Source: Thermanaeromonas sp. C210 (GTDB taxonomy: Bacteria; Bacillota; DSM-521; Neomoorellales; Neomoorellaceae). Taken from it: a stretch of DNA of 64,000 bases. The position numbers and the translations under genes were made by a program. Position 1 is the first letter of the stretch, and each line of letters starts with the position of its first letter. Shown here in pieces: positions 26,048 to 34,284 of the stretch. The notes below the pieces were generated by a model, which worked only from the letters and a program-made list of their open reading frames with translations, had not been told where the DNA came from and searched no databases. The stretch spans positions 228,577-292,576 of the forward strand of contig NZ_BLWF01000004.1 of NCBI RefSeq assembly GCF_013167955.1. The letters run 5' to 3'.

Positions 26048-26116
26048 GCCGACCTCTCCCTTCAGTCATAGGTTGATAAGCCCCGGTCTAAAACTCTCCT
26101 CGCCTCCGTATATATT

Positions 26117-27385
26117 ATGGGGAAGAGAGCTAGGGCCTTCCGGTGGAGGTGTTTAGACCTGCCGCCTTCCAGGCACGGTTCGACCTTGTCGGCGACCGTC
26201 GGGGCCATTCCCGTCCTTTTAGTTTTGTTCCTCATTATTCTGCATCCCCTCCAGGCCTTCCAGGCGGCCCTGGGCGGCCTGGAGGCGTGGTGGGAAATTG
26301 TAGTCCCGGCTCTGCTACCCTTTTTCGTCCTTTCCCAACTTCTTATGGGGCTGGGCATAGTGCATTTCTTAGGCGTCTTCCTGGAACCCTTTATGCGGCC
26401 CCTCTTCAACGTGCCGGGAAGTGCTGCCTTTGTCGTCCTCATGGGCTACACTTCCGGCGCCCCCTTAAGCGCCCTCCTGACGGCCCAGCTCAGAAGCCAG
26501 GGCCTGCTCACGCCCGCAGAAGGAGAAAGATTAATCTGCTTCACCAACAATGCCAGCCCCCTCTTCATGTTGGGGGCGGTGGCGGTAGGCATGTTGCACG
26601 ACCCCCAGCTGGGTCCCATCATAGCCGCTGCCCACTATGCCGCCAACCTCAGCCTGGGGATCCTTTTCCGCTTCTACCGGCGGCGCGAGGGATCCAGCCC
26701 CATGGCAGGCACTCCTCTCCGGCGTCTGCCCCGTCGGGCCTGGCAAGCCCTCCTGGAGGCCCAGCGGAGGGACGGCCGCCCCTTTGGACAACTGTTGAGC
26801 GACGCCGTCACCCGCTCCTTTCAGGTACTCCTGGCCATCGGGGGATTTATCGTCCTCTTCGCCGTCGTTATCCGCCTAGCCCAGCTCACCGGGGTTACCC
26901 GCTGGCTGGAAAAGGCCCTGGTACCCTTCCTGCGGTTAGTCGGCCTTGATACTCAAAGCACATCTGCCGTGGCGGCGGGGATGCTGGAAATGACCATAGG
27001 AACAAAGACGGCCGGCGAACTACCCCTAACCCTTCCCGCCCGACTGGCCGCCATCAGCTTCATCCTCGGCTGGGCCGGCCTGTCGGTCCACGCCCAGGTA
27101 GCAGCCATGATCAGCGGTACGGACCTGCGCCTCAGTCCCTTTATCGGGGCCCGCCTCCTTCACGGCGTCCTGGCGTCAAAGCTGGTACTCTTTTTCTACG
27201 GCCCGGCACAACCGGTGGTCAATCTGCTAAAGGCGCCCTTCTCTTCTGCCGCCGGGTCGTGGCATGCTCTATGGATTTATTATACCGGTTTCCCTTTACT
27301 CGCCCTTATGTTCTTTATTTCCCTCACCGCCCTGGGACTGTTGGTTTACGCCCTCTTACGCCGTCCGAAAAACTACTGGTCTTGA
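26117..27385 (+). CDS. ylbJ: Sporulation integral membrane protein YlbJ
   Basis: Nucleoside-recognition (Gate) domain protein with about eight hydrophobic segments. Recognisable blocks are LEAWWEIVVPALLPFFVLSQ, MGYTSGAPLSA, CFTNNASPLFMLG and EMTIGTKTA. Required for spore formation in Bacillus (sigma-E regulon). The N-terminal ~23 residues are charged and a TTG at residue 24 is a possible start. Converges with the next gene, overlapping by 13 bp. Confidence 0.88.
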   Translation: MGKRARAFRWRCLDLPPSRHGSTLSATVGAIPVLLVLFLIILHPLQAFQAALGGLEAWWEIVVPALLPFFVLSQLLMGLGIVHFLGVFLEPFMRPLFNVPGSAAFVVLMGYTSGAPLSALLTAQLRSQGLLTPAEGERLICFTNNASPLFMLGAVAVGMLHDPQLGPIIAAAHYAANLSLGILFRFYRRREGSSPMAGTPLRRLPRRAWQALLEAQRRDGRPFGQLLSDAVTRSFQVLLAIGGFIVLFAVVIRLAQLTGVTRWLEKALVPFLRLVGLDTQSTSAVAAGMLEMTIGTKTAGELPLTLPARLAAISFILGWAGLSVHAQVAAMISGTDLRLSPFIGARLLHGVLASKLVLFFYGPAQPVVNLLKAPFSSAAGSWHALWIYYTGFPLLALMFFISLTALGLLVYALLRRPKNYWS

Positions 27386-27837
27386 GAAGGAGGACGGTGG
27401 TTTTCCAATTCCTGCAATCCCTGCCTGACCCGGGTCAGAACATCGGCCAAATGCCCTTCGAGGCTTCGCAATACCTCGTCGGCATAGGCCACGGCACCCG
27501 CCTTAAGCTCGGCCGCCGTACGGCGGGCTTTAGCCGTAATTTCCCCTGCCTGGGCCCGGGCCTGCCTCACGATTTCCGTCTCCTGGGCCAGGAGTTGGGC
27601 CCTCTGTTCCGCCTCCGCCACCAGCTGTTCCGCCTGCTTCCTGGCCTCCTCCAGGAGGCGGTCCTTTTCCTGCCGGATCCACTGGGCCTGTCGGAGTTCT
27701 TCAGGTAGCAAGGTCCTCAGCCGGTCCAGATAATCCAGGATCAGGTCCCCGTCTACGAAAACACGGTCTGTAAAGGGTATGCGCGGCGCCTTCTCCAATA
27801 TCCTTTCCAGTTCCTCGATAACCTCCATTACCTTCAC
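27373..27837 (-). CDS. Coiled-coil protein of unknown function
   Basis: About 154-aa, almost entirely helical, with Ala/Glu/Gln heptads (EEARKQAEQLVAEAEQRAQL, then EITAKARRTAAELKAG), like V/F-type ATPase peripheral-stalk subunits or DivIVA-type proteins. Such a gene next to rsmD and ylbJ is common in Clostridia, but no function is known to me. GTG at 27837 follows GGGGGT by 7 bp; an ATG at 27852 overlapping rsmD is the alternative. Confidence 0.75.
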   Translation of the reverse strand: MKVMEVIEELERILEKAPRIPFTDRVFVDGDLILDYLDRLRTLLPEELRQAQWIRQEKDRLLEEARKQAEQLVAEAEQRAQLLAQETEIVRQARAQAGEITAKARRTAAELKAGAVAYADEVLRSLEGHLADVLTRVRQGLQELENHRPPSQDQ

Positions 27838-27838
27838 T

Positions 27839-28390
27839 CTAGCTACCCCCATGCTCTTTTTGGTAAAGGTTTAAAAGGGAATCCCCGTACCGCCGGCTCT
27901 CCCGCAAAGCAATTCCCCTTACGCTGGGAACAACTTCTTTCCTCCCAATTTCTAAAACCATCCAGCCACCTTCGGCCAATAAAGGGATAAAGAGGGGTAA
28001 CACCCTTTCCCCTAAGCCCTGGCCGTAAGGCGGGTCCAAAAAAATAAAATCAAACCGTTCCCTCTTCTTCACCAACCGGTCGGCGGCCTGCAGCACGTCC
28101 AGGGGTAGTACCTGAGCCCGATTGTCAAAGCCGGTCAGCCGTAAGTTGTCCCTTAAGGCCTTCAAAGCCAGGGGATCCTTTTCAATAAAGGCCGCCCTAA
28201 GGGCTCCCCTGCTCAAGGCCTCAATGCCCACGGCTCCGGAGCCCGCGAACACATCCAGGAATGACTTTCCCTCGACCTGTAAAATATTAAAAAGGGCCTC
28301 CCGCAGGCGCTCGGAAGTGGGCCGAGTGCTCCTCCCCGGCGGCACCTTGAGTCGCCTGCCGCGCGCCGTACCGGAAATAATGCGTACCAT
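27839..28390 (-). CDS. rsmD: 16S rRNA (guanine966-N2)-methyltransferase
   Basis: Rossmann methyltransferase: RIISGTARGRRLKVPPG at the start, SAM loop FLDVFAGSGAVGIEALSRGA and catalytic FIFLDPPYGQG. ATG at 28390, downstream of an extended -10 promoter; the frame stays open to 28423 but that lies in the promoter. Usually followed by coaD in Firmicutes; here coaD is absent. Confidence 0.95.
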   Translation of the reverse strand: MVRIISGTARGRRLKVPPGRSTRPTSERLREALFNILQVEGKSFLDVFAGSGAVGIEALSRGALRAAFIEKDPLALKALRDNLRLTGFDNRAQVLPLDVLQAADRLVKKRERFDFIFLDPPYGQGLGERVLPLFIPLLAEGGWMVLEIGRKEVVPSVRGIALRESRRYGDSLLNLYQKEHGGS

Positions 28391-28411
28391 GATTGATTGA
28401 TCCCTGGGCGT

Positions 28412-28420
28412 ATTATAACA
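28412..28420 (-). promoter_or_regulatory. Extended -10 promoter of rsmD
   Basis: TGTTATAAT on the minus strand (28412-28420), no good -35. Predicted start about 28405, 15 nt before the chosen ATG. Confidence 0.65.
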
Positions 28421-28523
28421 CAACTATAGACCTTTTTCCCTTTTTTCTGCCTTGGTTTGCCTTGAAAGAAAAAATTTTTCGCGCCCTATGTATAAATAAG
28501 CGCGGACAGCCCCATAATATATA

Positions 28524-28670
28524 CTGGTAAATTCAATTTACCAGAAGAGCTTAGGGTTATTTCTTTAACCCTCCCCCATGAGCTCTTCCTCCGGTTTCTC
28601 CTCTCCCAGGCCGCCGGCTACCCACCGGCGGCCCCGACTCGTACCGCCCCAAAAGGGGCGGTCTTTTTTT
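28524..28670 (+). ncRNA. Candidate small structured RNA upstream of iorA
   Basis: Four consecutive stems on the plus strand: CTGGTAAAT/ATTTACCAG (28524-28544), AAGAGCT/AGCTCTT (28545-28551 with 28581-28587) enclosing AGGGTT/AACCCT, GCCGCCGG/CCGGCGGC (28610-28632), and a perfect terminator ACCGCCCC/GGGGCGGT followed by seven T (28643-28670). No coding frame with a ribosome site. A -10-like TATAAA lies at 28491. No Rfam family recognised by eye. Confidence 0.55.
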
Positions 28671-28710
28671 GCTCTTCTGGCGGTCACCTCTATACCCGGC
28701 CCATTTTATG

Positions 28711-28719
28711 TGATATACT
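28711..28719 (+). promoter_or_regulatory. Extended -10 promoter of the iorAB-paaK operon
   Basis: TGATATACT (TGn plus TATACT), weak -35. Transcription from about 28726 gives a leader of about 145 nt containing the attenuator at 28824-28851. Confidence 0.55.
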
Positions 28720-28823
28720 TGTATAGTAACCATAGAGTAATAACAACCCCTTATAGCCGTACGGGTACGGAGAGCGAGAAGAGGGGAGCTTAGCCGAGTA
28801 GAGAAACGGCAGAGAGAACAGGC

Positions 28824-28851
28824 GCCGGGCTCCTGCCCGGCCTTTATTTTT
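28824..28851 (+). terminator. Leader terminator (attenuator) before iorA
   Basis: GCCGGGC/GCCCGGC stem with TCCT loop followed by CTTTATTTTT, ending 20 nt before the iorA start. The purine-rich leader upstream (CCGTA/TACGG hairpin, CCCCTT/AGAGGGG stem, GCCG/CGGC stem) could form alternative structures, so read-through is probably regulated. Confidence 0.7.
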
Positions 28852-28871
28852 GTGAGGGGAGAAAACGGTCC

Positions 28872-30629
28872 ATGAAAATGTTGCTCATGGGGAATGAAGC
28901 CATTGCCCGGGGGGCCATGGAAGCCGGGATCAATGTGGCCACTTCCTACCCCGGCACCCCCGCCTCCGAGGTCTTCGCGACCCTGGCCCGCCATGCTCCC
29001 GAGGTGGGCTTCTACGCCGAATGGTCGGTCAATGAAAAGGTAGCCGTAGAGCTGGCAGCCGGTGCGGCCTATGCCGGCGGCCGCGCTATAGTTTCCATGA
29101 AACAAATGGGCCTCAACGTGGCGTCCGACGCAGTCATGAGCCTGGCCTATATCGGCGTCAGGGGCGGTCTGGTCCTGGTGGTAGCCGACGACCCGGGCCC
29201 CCATAGCTCCCAGACGGAGCAGGATACGCGGCTGTTTGCTCGCTTTGCCGGGCTGCCGGTCCTGGACCCCTCCTCACCGGCCGAAGCCTATGCCATGACC
29301 AAGTATGCTTTTACCCTATCGGAAGAACTGGGGCTGCCGGTGATCCTCCGCCCGACCACTCGCTGCTGCCATTCCTGCCAGGATGTGGAAGTGGGAACCA
29401 TCCTTCCTCCCCGTCCTGTTCCCGGGTTCACCAGAAGCCCCGAGTGGGTTATCCTTCCCTCGTTATCCGCCCGCAAGCACCGCTGGTTAGTTGAGCAGGA
29501 GGCCAGGGCCCGGCTTCTTTTTAACGATTCCCCCTTTAATACGGCAACCCTGGAAGGCCGGACGGGGGTGATCACCAGCGGAGTTTCCTACGGCTACGTG
29601 GTAGAAGCGATGGAACAGTTAGGTGTCAAGCTGTCTCTGTTAAAAATCGGGACCCCTTACCCTCTACCCCAGGAAAAAGTAGTGGAATTCCTGGCCCACC
29701 TGGATCAGGTCCTCATCGTAGAGGAACAGGAACCGGTTGTGGAAGAGCAGGTCATCCACCTGGCGTGGCGCCAGCTCATCCCCTGCCACATCTCGGGGAA
29801 GCATGATGATTATCTGCCCCGCACGGGGGAATTTAACGTAGACATCGTGCGCGCGGCCCTGGCGCGTTTTCTGGGGGTGAAATCGACCCCACCGGCCGCC
29901 CTAACCCCTCCGGAGTTGCCCCAGAGGGCTCCCACCCTGTGCGCCGGCTGTCCTCACCGGGGATCCTTTTACGCCTTTAAGCGGGCAGCCCGAGGCCAAG
30001 AGGTGATTTTTTCGGGGGATATCGGATGTTATACTTTGGGAGCTGCTCCTCCCCTCAGGGCCCTGGACACCTGTCTCTGCATGGGGGCGAGCCTGGGACT
30101 CGCCCAAGGTCTCGCCCGGATAGAGCCCCAACGCCGGGTCGTGGCCTTTATCGGTGACTCCACCTTCTTCCATGCCGGTCTACCGGCCCTGGCCAACATA
30201 GCCCACCATAAAGCCCCTGTTACAATGGCCGTCCTGGATAATGGCACCACGGCCATGACCGGTCACCAGCCCCATCCCGGTATGTCTTTGGATATCAAGG
30301 CCATAGCCCGGGCTTGCGGGATCACCTGTGTCTTGGAAGCCGATCCCTACCACCTGGAAGCGACCATCCAGGCCGCTTCCCAGGCCCTCGCCGAACCGGG
30401 GCCTTCCCTCGTTCTGCTCCGCCGGCCCTGCCCTCAGGTAACATCTTCCGAACGGTGCTGTACCGTAGATCCTTCCCTCTGTACCGGTTGCGGGTTCTGC
30501 CTGAAGGAACTGGGATGCCCGGCCATGTCCTGGAAGGACGACCATATAAACATCGGCCCTACGTGCAACGGTTGCAGCCTGTGCGCTCAAATCTGCCCTG
30601 CAGGAGCCATTCGGGAGGTGCGGAAATGA
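28872..30629 (+). CDS. iorA: Indolepyruvate:ferredoxin oxidoreductase, alpha subunit
   Basis: Thiamine-diphosphate enzyme oxidising aryl pyruvates to aryl-acyl-CoA with reduction of ferredoxin. Pyrimidine-binding domain (TSYPGTPASEVFATLA, GPHSSQTEQDTR), TPP domain (FSGDIGCYTLG, CMGASLGLAQGL, AVLDNGTTAMTGHQPHPG) and a C-terminal ferredoxin with CTGCGFCLKELGCP and CNGCSLCAQICPAGA for two 4Fe-4S clusters. 585 aa. Stop overlaps iorB start (ATGA). Confidence 0.96.
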   Translation: MKMLLMGNEAIARGAMEAGINVATSYPGTPASEVFATLARHAPEVGFYAEWSVNEKVAVELAAGAAYAGGRAIVSMKQMGLNVASDAVMSLAYIGVRGGLVLVVADDPGPHSSQTEQDTRLFARFAGLPVLDPSSPAEAYAMTKYAFTLSEELGLPVILRPTTRCCHSCQDVEVGTILPPRPVPGFTRSPEWVILPSLSARKHRWLVEQEARARLLFNDSPFNTATLEGRTGVITSGVSYGYVVEAMEQLGVKLSLLKIGTPYPLPQEKVVEFLAHLDQVLIVEEQEPVVEEQVIHLAWRQLIPCHISGKHDDYLPRTGEFNVDIVRAALARFLGVKSTPPAALTPPELPQRAPTLCAGCPHRGSFYAFKRAARGQEVIFSGDIGCYTLGAAPPLRALDTCLCMGASLGLAQGLARIEPQRRVVAFIGDSTFFHAGLPALANIAHHKAPVTMAVLDNGTTAMTGHQPHPGMSLDIKAIARACGITCVLEADPYHLEATIQAASQALAEPGPSLVLLRRPCPQVTSSERCCTVDPSLCTGCGFCLKELGCPAMSWKDDHINIGPTCNGCSLCAQICPAGAIREVRK

Positions 30630-31207
30630 ATATCGTCATTGCCGGCGTGGGAGGGCAAGGGATTATACTGGCTTCCCGGGCCCTGGCCGAAGCCGCCCTT
30701 AATGCGGGCCTGTCGGTACGCACAGCCGAAACCATCGGCATGGCCCAGCGGGAAGGAGCGGTGGCCAGCTACGTAAGGATAGGAGTATCCGACTACGGGC
30801 CCCTGATACCCCAGGGTACGGCGGACATACTGGTGGCCTGCGAGCCGGCAGAGGGAGCCCGCCATATAGCCTGGCTGCGTAGAGGCGGCCGGGCCGTTAT
30901 TGCCACCTCGCCCGTTATCCCCGTTTCGGTATCCCTCGGTACTTCTTCCTATGATGTGGGTGCCGTTCTTCGCTTTCTTGAGGAGGCCATTGAGCGCCCC
31001 TGTTTCCTGGACGCTGCTGCCCTGGCCCGGGAGGCGGGAAGTATAAAGGCCCTCAATATGGTTATGCTGGGCGCCCTTTCCCGCCTGGATCTGCCCCTCG
31101 CGGCCGATGAGCTTCTAAAGGCCGCCCTCAAGCTATTACCTCCCCAAGTGCAGACCATAAACCGGCACGCCTTCGCCTTAGGCCGGCAGGCAATGGAGGG
31201 ACTGTAG
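30626..31207 (+). CDS. iorB: Indolepyruvate:ferredoxin oxidoreductase, beta subunit
   Basis: 193-aa gamma-type 2-oxoacid oxidoreductase subunit: NIVIAGVGGQGIILASRALA, the GMAQREGAVASYVRIG block and ADILVACEPAEGAR. ATG at 30626 overlaps the iorA stop by 4 bp and follows GGGAGG; the frame is open further upstream but only as a shadow of iorA. Confidence 0.95.
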   Translation: MNIVIAGVGGQGIILASRALAEAALNAGLSVRTAETIGMAQREGAVASYVRIGVSDYGPLIPQGTADILVACEPAEGARHIAWLRRGGRAVIATSPVIPVSVSLGTSSYDVGAVLRFLEEAIERPCFLDAAALAREAGSIKALNMVMLGALSRLDLPLAADELLKAALKLLPPQVQTINRHAFALGRQAMEGL

Positions 31208-31209
31208 AA

Positions 31210-32472
31210 ATGAGCCGCTATTTTGACTATGAGGCCCTTTACAGGGAACAAGAGCAAAAGCTACCCGCCTTTATACAACACCTCTACCATCATTCTCCCT
31301 TTTACCGGGATAAGCTAAAGGCCGCCGGGGTGCAACCCGAAGAGGTGCGGACTCTGGAGGACCTGGCCCGCGTTCCCTTTACCGACAAGCACGAGCTGCG
31401 GGATGCCTATCCCCTGGGCCTGGCAGCAGTCGCCGAAGAACAAATCGTCCGCATCCATTCTTCCTCGGGAACCACGGGCAAACCCATAATTATTCCCTAT
31501 ACCGCCGGAGACGTGGCCCTATGGGCAGAAATGGTGGCCCGCTGCTTCCGAACGGCCGGGGTTGAACCCCGGGACAGGGTACAGATTACTCCGGGGTACG
31601 GGTTGTGGACGGCGGGCATCGGCTTTCAGGCGGGAGTAGAAAGGCTGGGAGCCATGGCCATTCCCACCGGCGCCGGCAACACCGAAAAGCAACTGGAGAT
31701 GATGGAGGACTTGAAAACCACGGTGCTGGTGGCCACCGCCTCCTATGCCCTGCTTCTGGCCGAGGAAGTGGCTCGGCGCGGTTTGCAGCCGAAGCTCCAC
31801 CTGCGCCTGGGTATTTTCGGTTCAGAACGCTGGGGCGAAAAAATGCGGCAGCGCATTGAAGAAATCCTGAAGATTGATACCTTTGATATCTACGGGCTTA
31901 CCGAAATCTACGGCCCCGGCATCGGTATAGACTGTCCGGCCCATGAAGGTATCCACATGTGGACGGACCACTTATTGCTGGAAATCATCGACCCGGCCAC
32001 CGGCAAACAGCTGCCCCCGGGGGAACAAGGAGAACTCGTCATCACCACCCTGACGAAGGAGGGAGCGCCCCTCCTCCGCTACCGCACCCACGACCTTACC
32101 AGGCTTAAGAGGGAGGCCTGCTCCTGCGGCTCCCCCTTCCCCCTTATGGACCGCATTTTGGGACGGACCGACGATATGGTAAAGGTGAAGGGAGTTAATA
32201 TTTACCCGGGCCAAGTGGACCACATCTTATACCTCACTCCCGGGGCCAGCAGCGAGTACCAAATCATCCTGCGCCGGAACCAGGGAAAAGACGACATAGA
32301 AATCGTCGTGGAGTGCGAGCCCGGCGCCAATGCAGCCGCGGTGGCCGACCGTTGCCGCCATTATATTAAAACGAAAATAGGCGTGACGGCGCGGGTGACT
32401 GCCGTGCCCCAGGGGAGCCTGCCGCGCAGTGAGAAAAAGACGCGGCGCGTTTTGGACTACCGGGAGGGATAA
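31210..32472 (+). CDS. paaK: Phenylacetate-CoA ligase family protein
   Basis: 420-aa adenylate-forming enzyme: SSSGTTGKPIIIPY P-loop, AMP-binding YGLTEIYGPGIG, RYRTHDL and the hinge GRTDDMVKVKGVNIYPGQVD. Coupled to iorAB (2 bp spacing), it would interconvert aryl acids and aryl-CoA, conserving ATP from aryl-pyruvate oxidation or activating arylacetates. 3' end overlaps the convergent molybdopterin gene by 16 bp. Confidence 0.92.
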   Translation: MSRYFDYEALYREQEQKLPAFIQHLYHHSPFYRDKLKAAGVQPEEVRTLEDLARVPFTDKHELRDAYPLGLAAVAEEQIVRIHSSSGTTGKPIIIPYTAGDVALWAEMVARCFRTAGVEPRDRVQITPGYGLWTAGIGFQAGVERLGAMAIPTGAGNTEKQLEMMEDLKTTVLVATASYALLLAEEVARRGLQPKLHLRLGIFGSERWGEKMRQRIEEILKIDTFDIYGLTEIYGPGIGIDCPAHEGIHMWTDHLLLEIIDPATGKQLPPGEQGELVITTLTKEGAPLLRYRTHDLTRLKREACSCGSPFPLMDRILGRTDDMVKVKGVNIYPGQVDHILYLTPGASSEYQIILRRNQGKDDIEIVVECEPGANAAAVADRCRHYIKTKIGVTARVTAVPQGSLPRSEKKTRRVLDYREG

Positions 32473-33506
32473 TAGCCGCCTTTACCGAAGGGGCAGGCCG
32501 GGTAGCGGCACTCAGAACATTCAAGGCAGAGACCCCCGGCCGCCATGCCGGCAATATCCCCCCTGGTCAGGCGCTCGCCGGTTAGAATCCGGGCCAACAC
32601 GAGATCGAAAATCGTGGCGCGGTAATACATGACGCAGCCCGGCAGCCCCACCAGGGGGATATTATCTAGATAGGCCAGCATGAACATGGCGCCGGGTAAG
32701 ACAGGGGCGCCGTAAGTAATTACCTCCGCCCCGCTCATGCGGATCCCCGCGGGAGTAACATCGTCCGGGTCTACGGACATACCTCCGGTTAAGAGGATTA
32801 AATCTAATTTATGCCCGGCCATTTCAAGGATGGAACGGCTGATAATTTCCGCATCATCGGGCACAATCCTTTCCTCCACTACCTGGGATCCGTACTGAGC
32901 CACCTTGGCCCGGACTACGGGGCCGAAGGCGTCCTTTATACGGCCTTTATAAACCTCGCTTCCGGTGGTGATAAGCCCCGCCCTCATGGGCCGATAGGCC
33001 ACCACCTTAAGAATTCCTTCTGCTTCCCGGCAAATCCCCTCAATCCTCTCTATGACATCCCTTTTAGTTACCAGGGGGATGAGGCGGGTTCCGGCTACCA
33101 CTTGCCCCTCCCGCACCGGATAATTGTTGTGCAGGGTAGCCAAAATTACCTCTCCGACTTGGTTGACCTCCTGAAGAGCGGGGAGATTTACCTTAAGCAA
33201 GCCCGCCCGGCGGGCTACCAGGCTCACCTTCCCTTCCTTGGGCTCGGTGAGCTCTATCCCGTGGTTACCCACGGCCAGGGCGGCCCGGGCAAGTCTGAGG
33301 GCTGCCTCGTCCTCGTGGATGTCGTCAGGCCCGAGCTCCAGGACATAAAGATGCTCCTTACCCATCTGTAAAAGCTCGGGGACATCCTCCGGTCGGATGA
33401 TATGCCCCTTTTTAAAGCGACGGCCTTTAAATTGGCCGGGAACTATCTTGGTGAGATCATGGGCCAGAACTTGGCCGATGCTGTCTTCTACCCTGATCTT
33501 TTTCAT
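32457..33506 (-). CDS. Molybdopterin-binding (MoeA/Mog-like) protein with Cys tail
   Basis: 349-aa protein. The middle/C-terminal half is a MoCF/Mog fold with LITTGSEVYKG, LILLTGGMSVDPDDVTP and GLPGCVMYYRATIFD; the N-terminal half resembles a MoeA-like module. It ends with CLECSECRYPACPFGKGG, a four-Cys tail seen in clostridial paralogues and absent from MoeA. Possibly a cofactor insertion or regulatory protein for Mo/W enzymes rather than a biosynthetic MoeA. ATG at 33506 follows AAGGGGG by 7 bp. Confidence 0.85.
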   Translation of the reverse strand: MKKIRVEDSIGQVLAHDLTKIVPGQFKGRRFKKGHIIRPEDVPELLQMGKEHLYVLELGPDDIHEDEAALRLARAALAVGNHGIELTEPKEGKVSLVARRAGLLKVNLPALQEVNQVGEVILATLHNNYPVREGQVVAGTRLIPLVTKRDVIERIEGICREAEGILKVVAYRPMRAGLITTGSEVYKGRIKDAFGPVVRAKVAQYGSQVVEERIVPDDAEIISRSILEMAGHKLDLILLTGGMSVDPDDVTPAGIRMSGAEVITYGAPVLPGAMFMLAYLDNIPLVGLPGCVMYYRATIFDLVLARILTGERLTRGDIAGMAAGGLCLECSECRYPACPFGKGGYYPSR

Positions 33507-33633
33507 AGGCATTCCCCCTTGTTTAATACGGTATTCGACATTACTCAACTAATGCCTGCTAAATGAAACAGGATTTTAACTCCGTGAACGGTATGAATAG
33601 GCTATCCCAGGAGGAATAACCAGCAGGTTCCCC

Positions 33634-33666
33634 GAAAACAGAGAAAGCCACCCGATTGGGTGGCTT
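33634..33666 (-). terminator. Terminator of the selenoprotein-thioredoxin operon
   Basis: AAGCCACCC/GGGTGGCTT (33645-33653 with 33658-33666), 4-nt loop, followed on the minus strand by TCTCTGTTTTC. Confidence 0.75.
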
Positions 33667-33695
33667 CCCTCCGCCGTTTTTCTCCGCCGACAAAT

Positions 33696-33761
33696 CCTTC
33701 TGGCAGTTGCCCGCCGCCCTTTTAGGTCAGATCCAAGGAATAGCATTAACCTGGCAGAAGG
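33696..33761 (-). other. Possible structured 3' region
   Basis: Inverted repeat CCTTCTGCCAG with CTGCCAGAAGG on the minus strand (10 of 11 pairs), enclosing about 44 nt with an AGGT/ACCT inner stem. It lies between the 39-aa gene and the terminator. Not matched to a known motif. Confidence 0.35.
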
Positions 33762-33778
33762 AAAGGAACGGCCGCAAC

Positions 33779-33898
33779 CTAGGCAACCCAGTCCCACAAA
33801 AACGGCCCCTCTTCTTCCCTAACAATGGCTCCGGCCGGGCAATGGGCCCGGGGAGGGCAGTAGAGAGCAGTAAGCTGCTCCATCACACCGGGCGGCAT
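33779..33898 (-). CDS. Small Cys-containing protein, 39 aa, downstream of trxA
   Basis: ATG at 33898, 33 bp after the trxA stop; sequence includes ALYCPPRAHCPAGAIVREEE and ends in Trp-rich GPFLWDWVA. The CPxxxHCPAGAI pattern recalls half of a 4Fe-4S ferredoxin motif but has only two Cys. Co-transcribed with the HesB-like selenoprotein and thioredoxin. Expression is inferred only from frame, position and composition. Confidence 0.5.
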   Translation of the reverse strand: MPPGVMEQLTALYCPPRAHCPAGAIVREEEGPFLWDWVA

Positions 33899-33931
33899 CG
33901 ATAAAGGCCTGCCGCCAACGGAACCGGCCTC

Positions 33932-34258
33932 CTAAAGGAGAGAATCGAGGTTTTCCTTTAACTTATCCTTGGGCATGTAGCCTACCAGGCGGCCTGCTTC
34001 CTCCCCATCTTTAAAAACAATCAAGGTGGGAATACTCATAATGCCGTAGCTGGAGGCTATTTCCGGGTTTTCATCCACATTTATCTTTACAAATTTAATC
34101 TGGCCGTCGTACTCACCGGCGAGCTGTTCAAGTACAGGGGCCAACATACGGCAAGGCCCACACCAGGCCGCCCAAAAATCAACCACCACCGGCTGGGGCG
34201 CCGTCAAAACTTCAGCCTCGAACTCCTTTTGGTCGATGTTAATAACCTGACCGGCCAT
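33932..34258 (-). CDS. trxA: Thioredoxin
   Basis: 108-aa thioredoxin with the WCGPC active site in VVVDFWAAWCGPCRMLAP and cis-Pro in SIPTLIVFKDG. ATG at 34258 has AAGGAGG 10 bp upstream. Directly downstream of the HesB-like selenoprotein gene (26 bp between stop and start), so it is a candidate reductant for it. Confidence 0.96.
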   Translation of the reverse strand: MAGQVINIDQKEFEAEVLTAPQPVVVDFWAAWCGPCRMLAPVLEQLAGEYDGQIKFVKINVDENPEIASSYGIMSIPTLIVFKDGEEAGRLVGYMPKDKLKENLDSLL

Positions 34259-34284
34259 AAAATATGTGCCTCCTTGTACGTACA

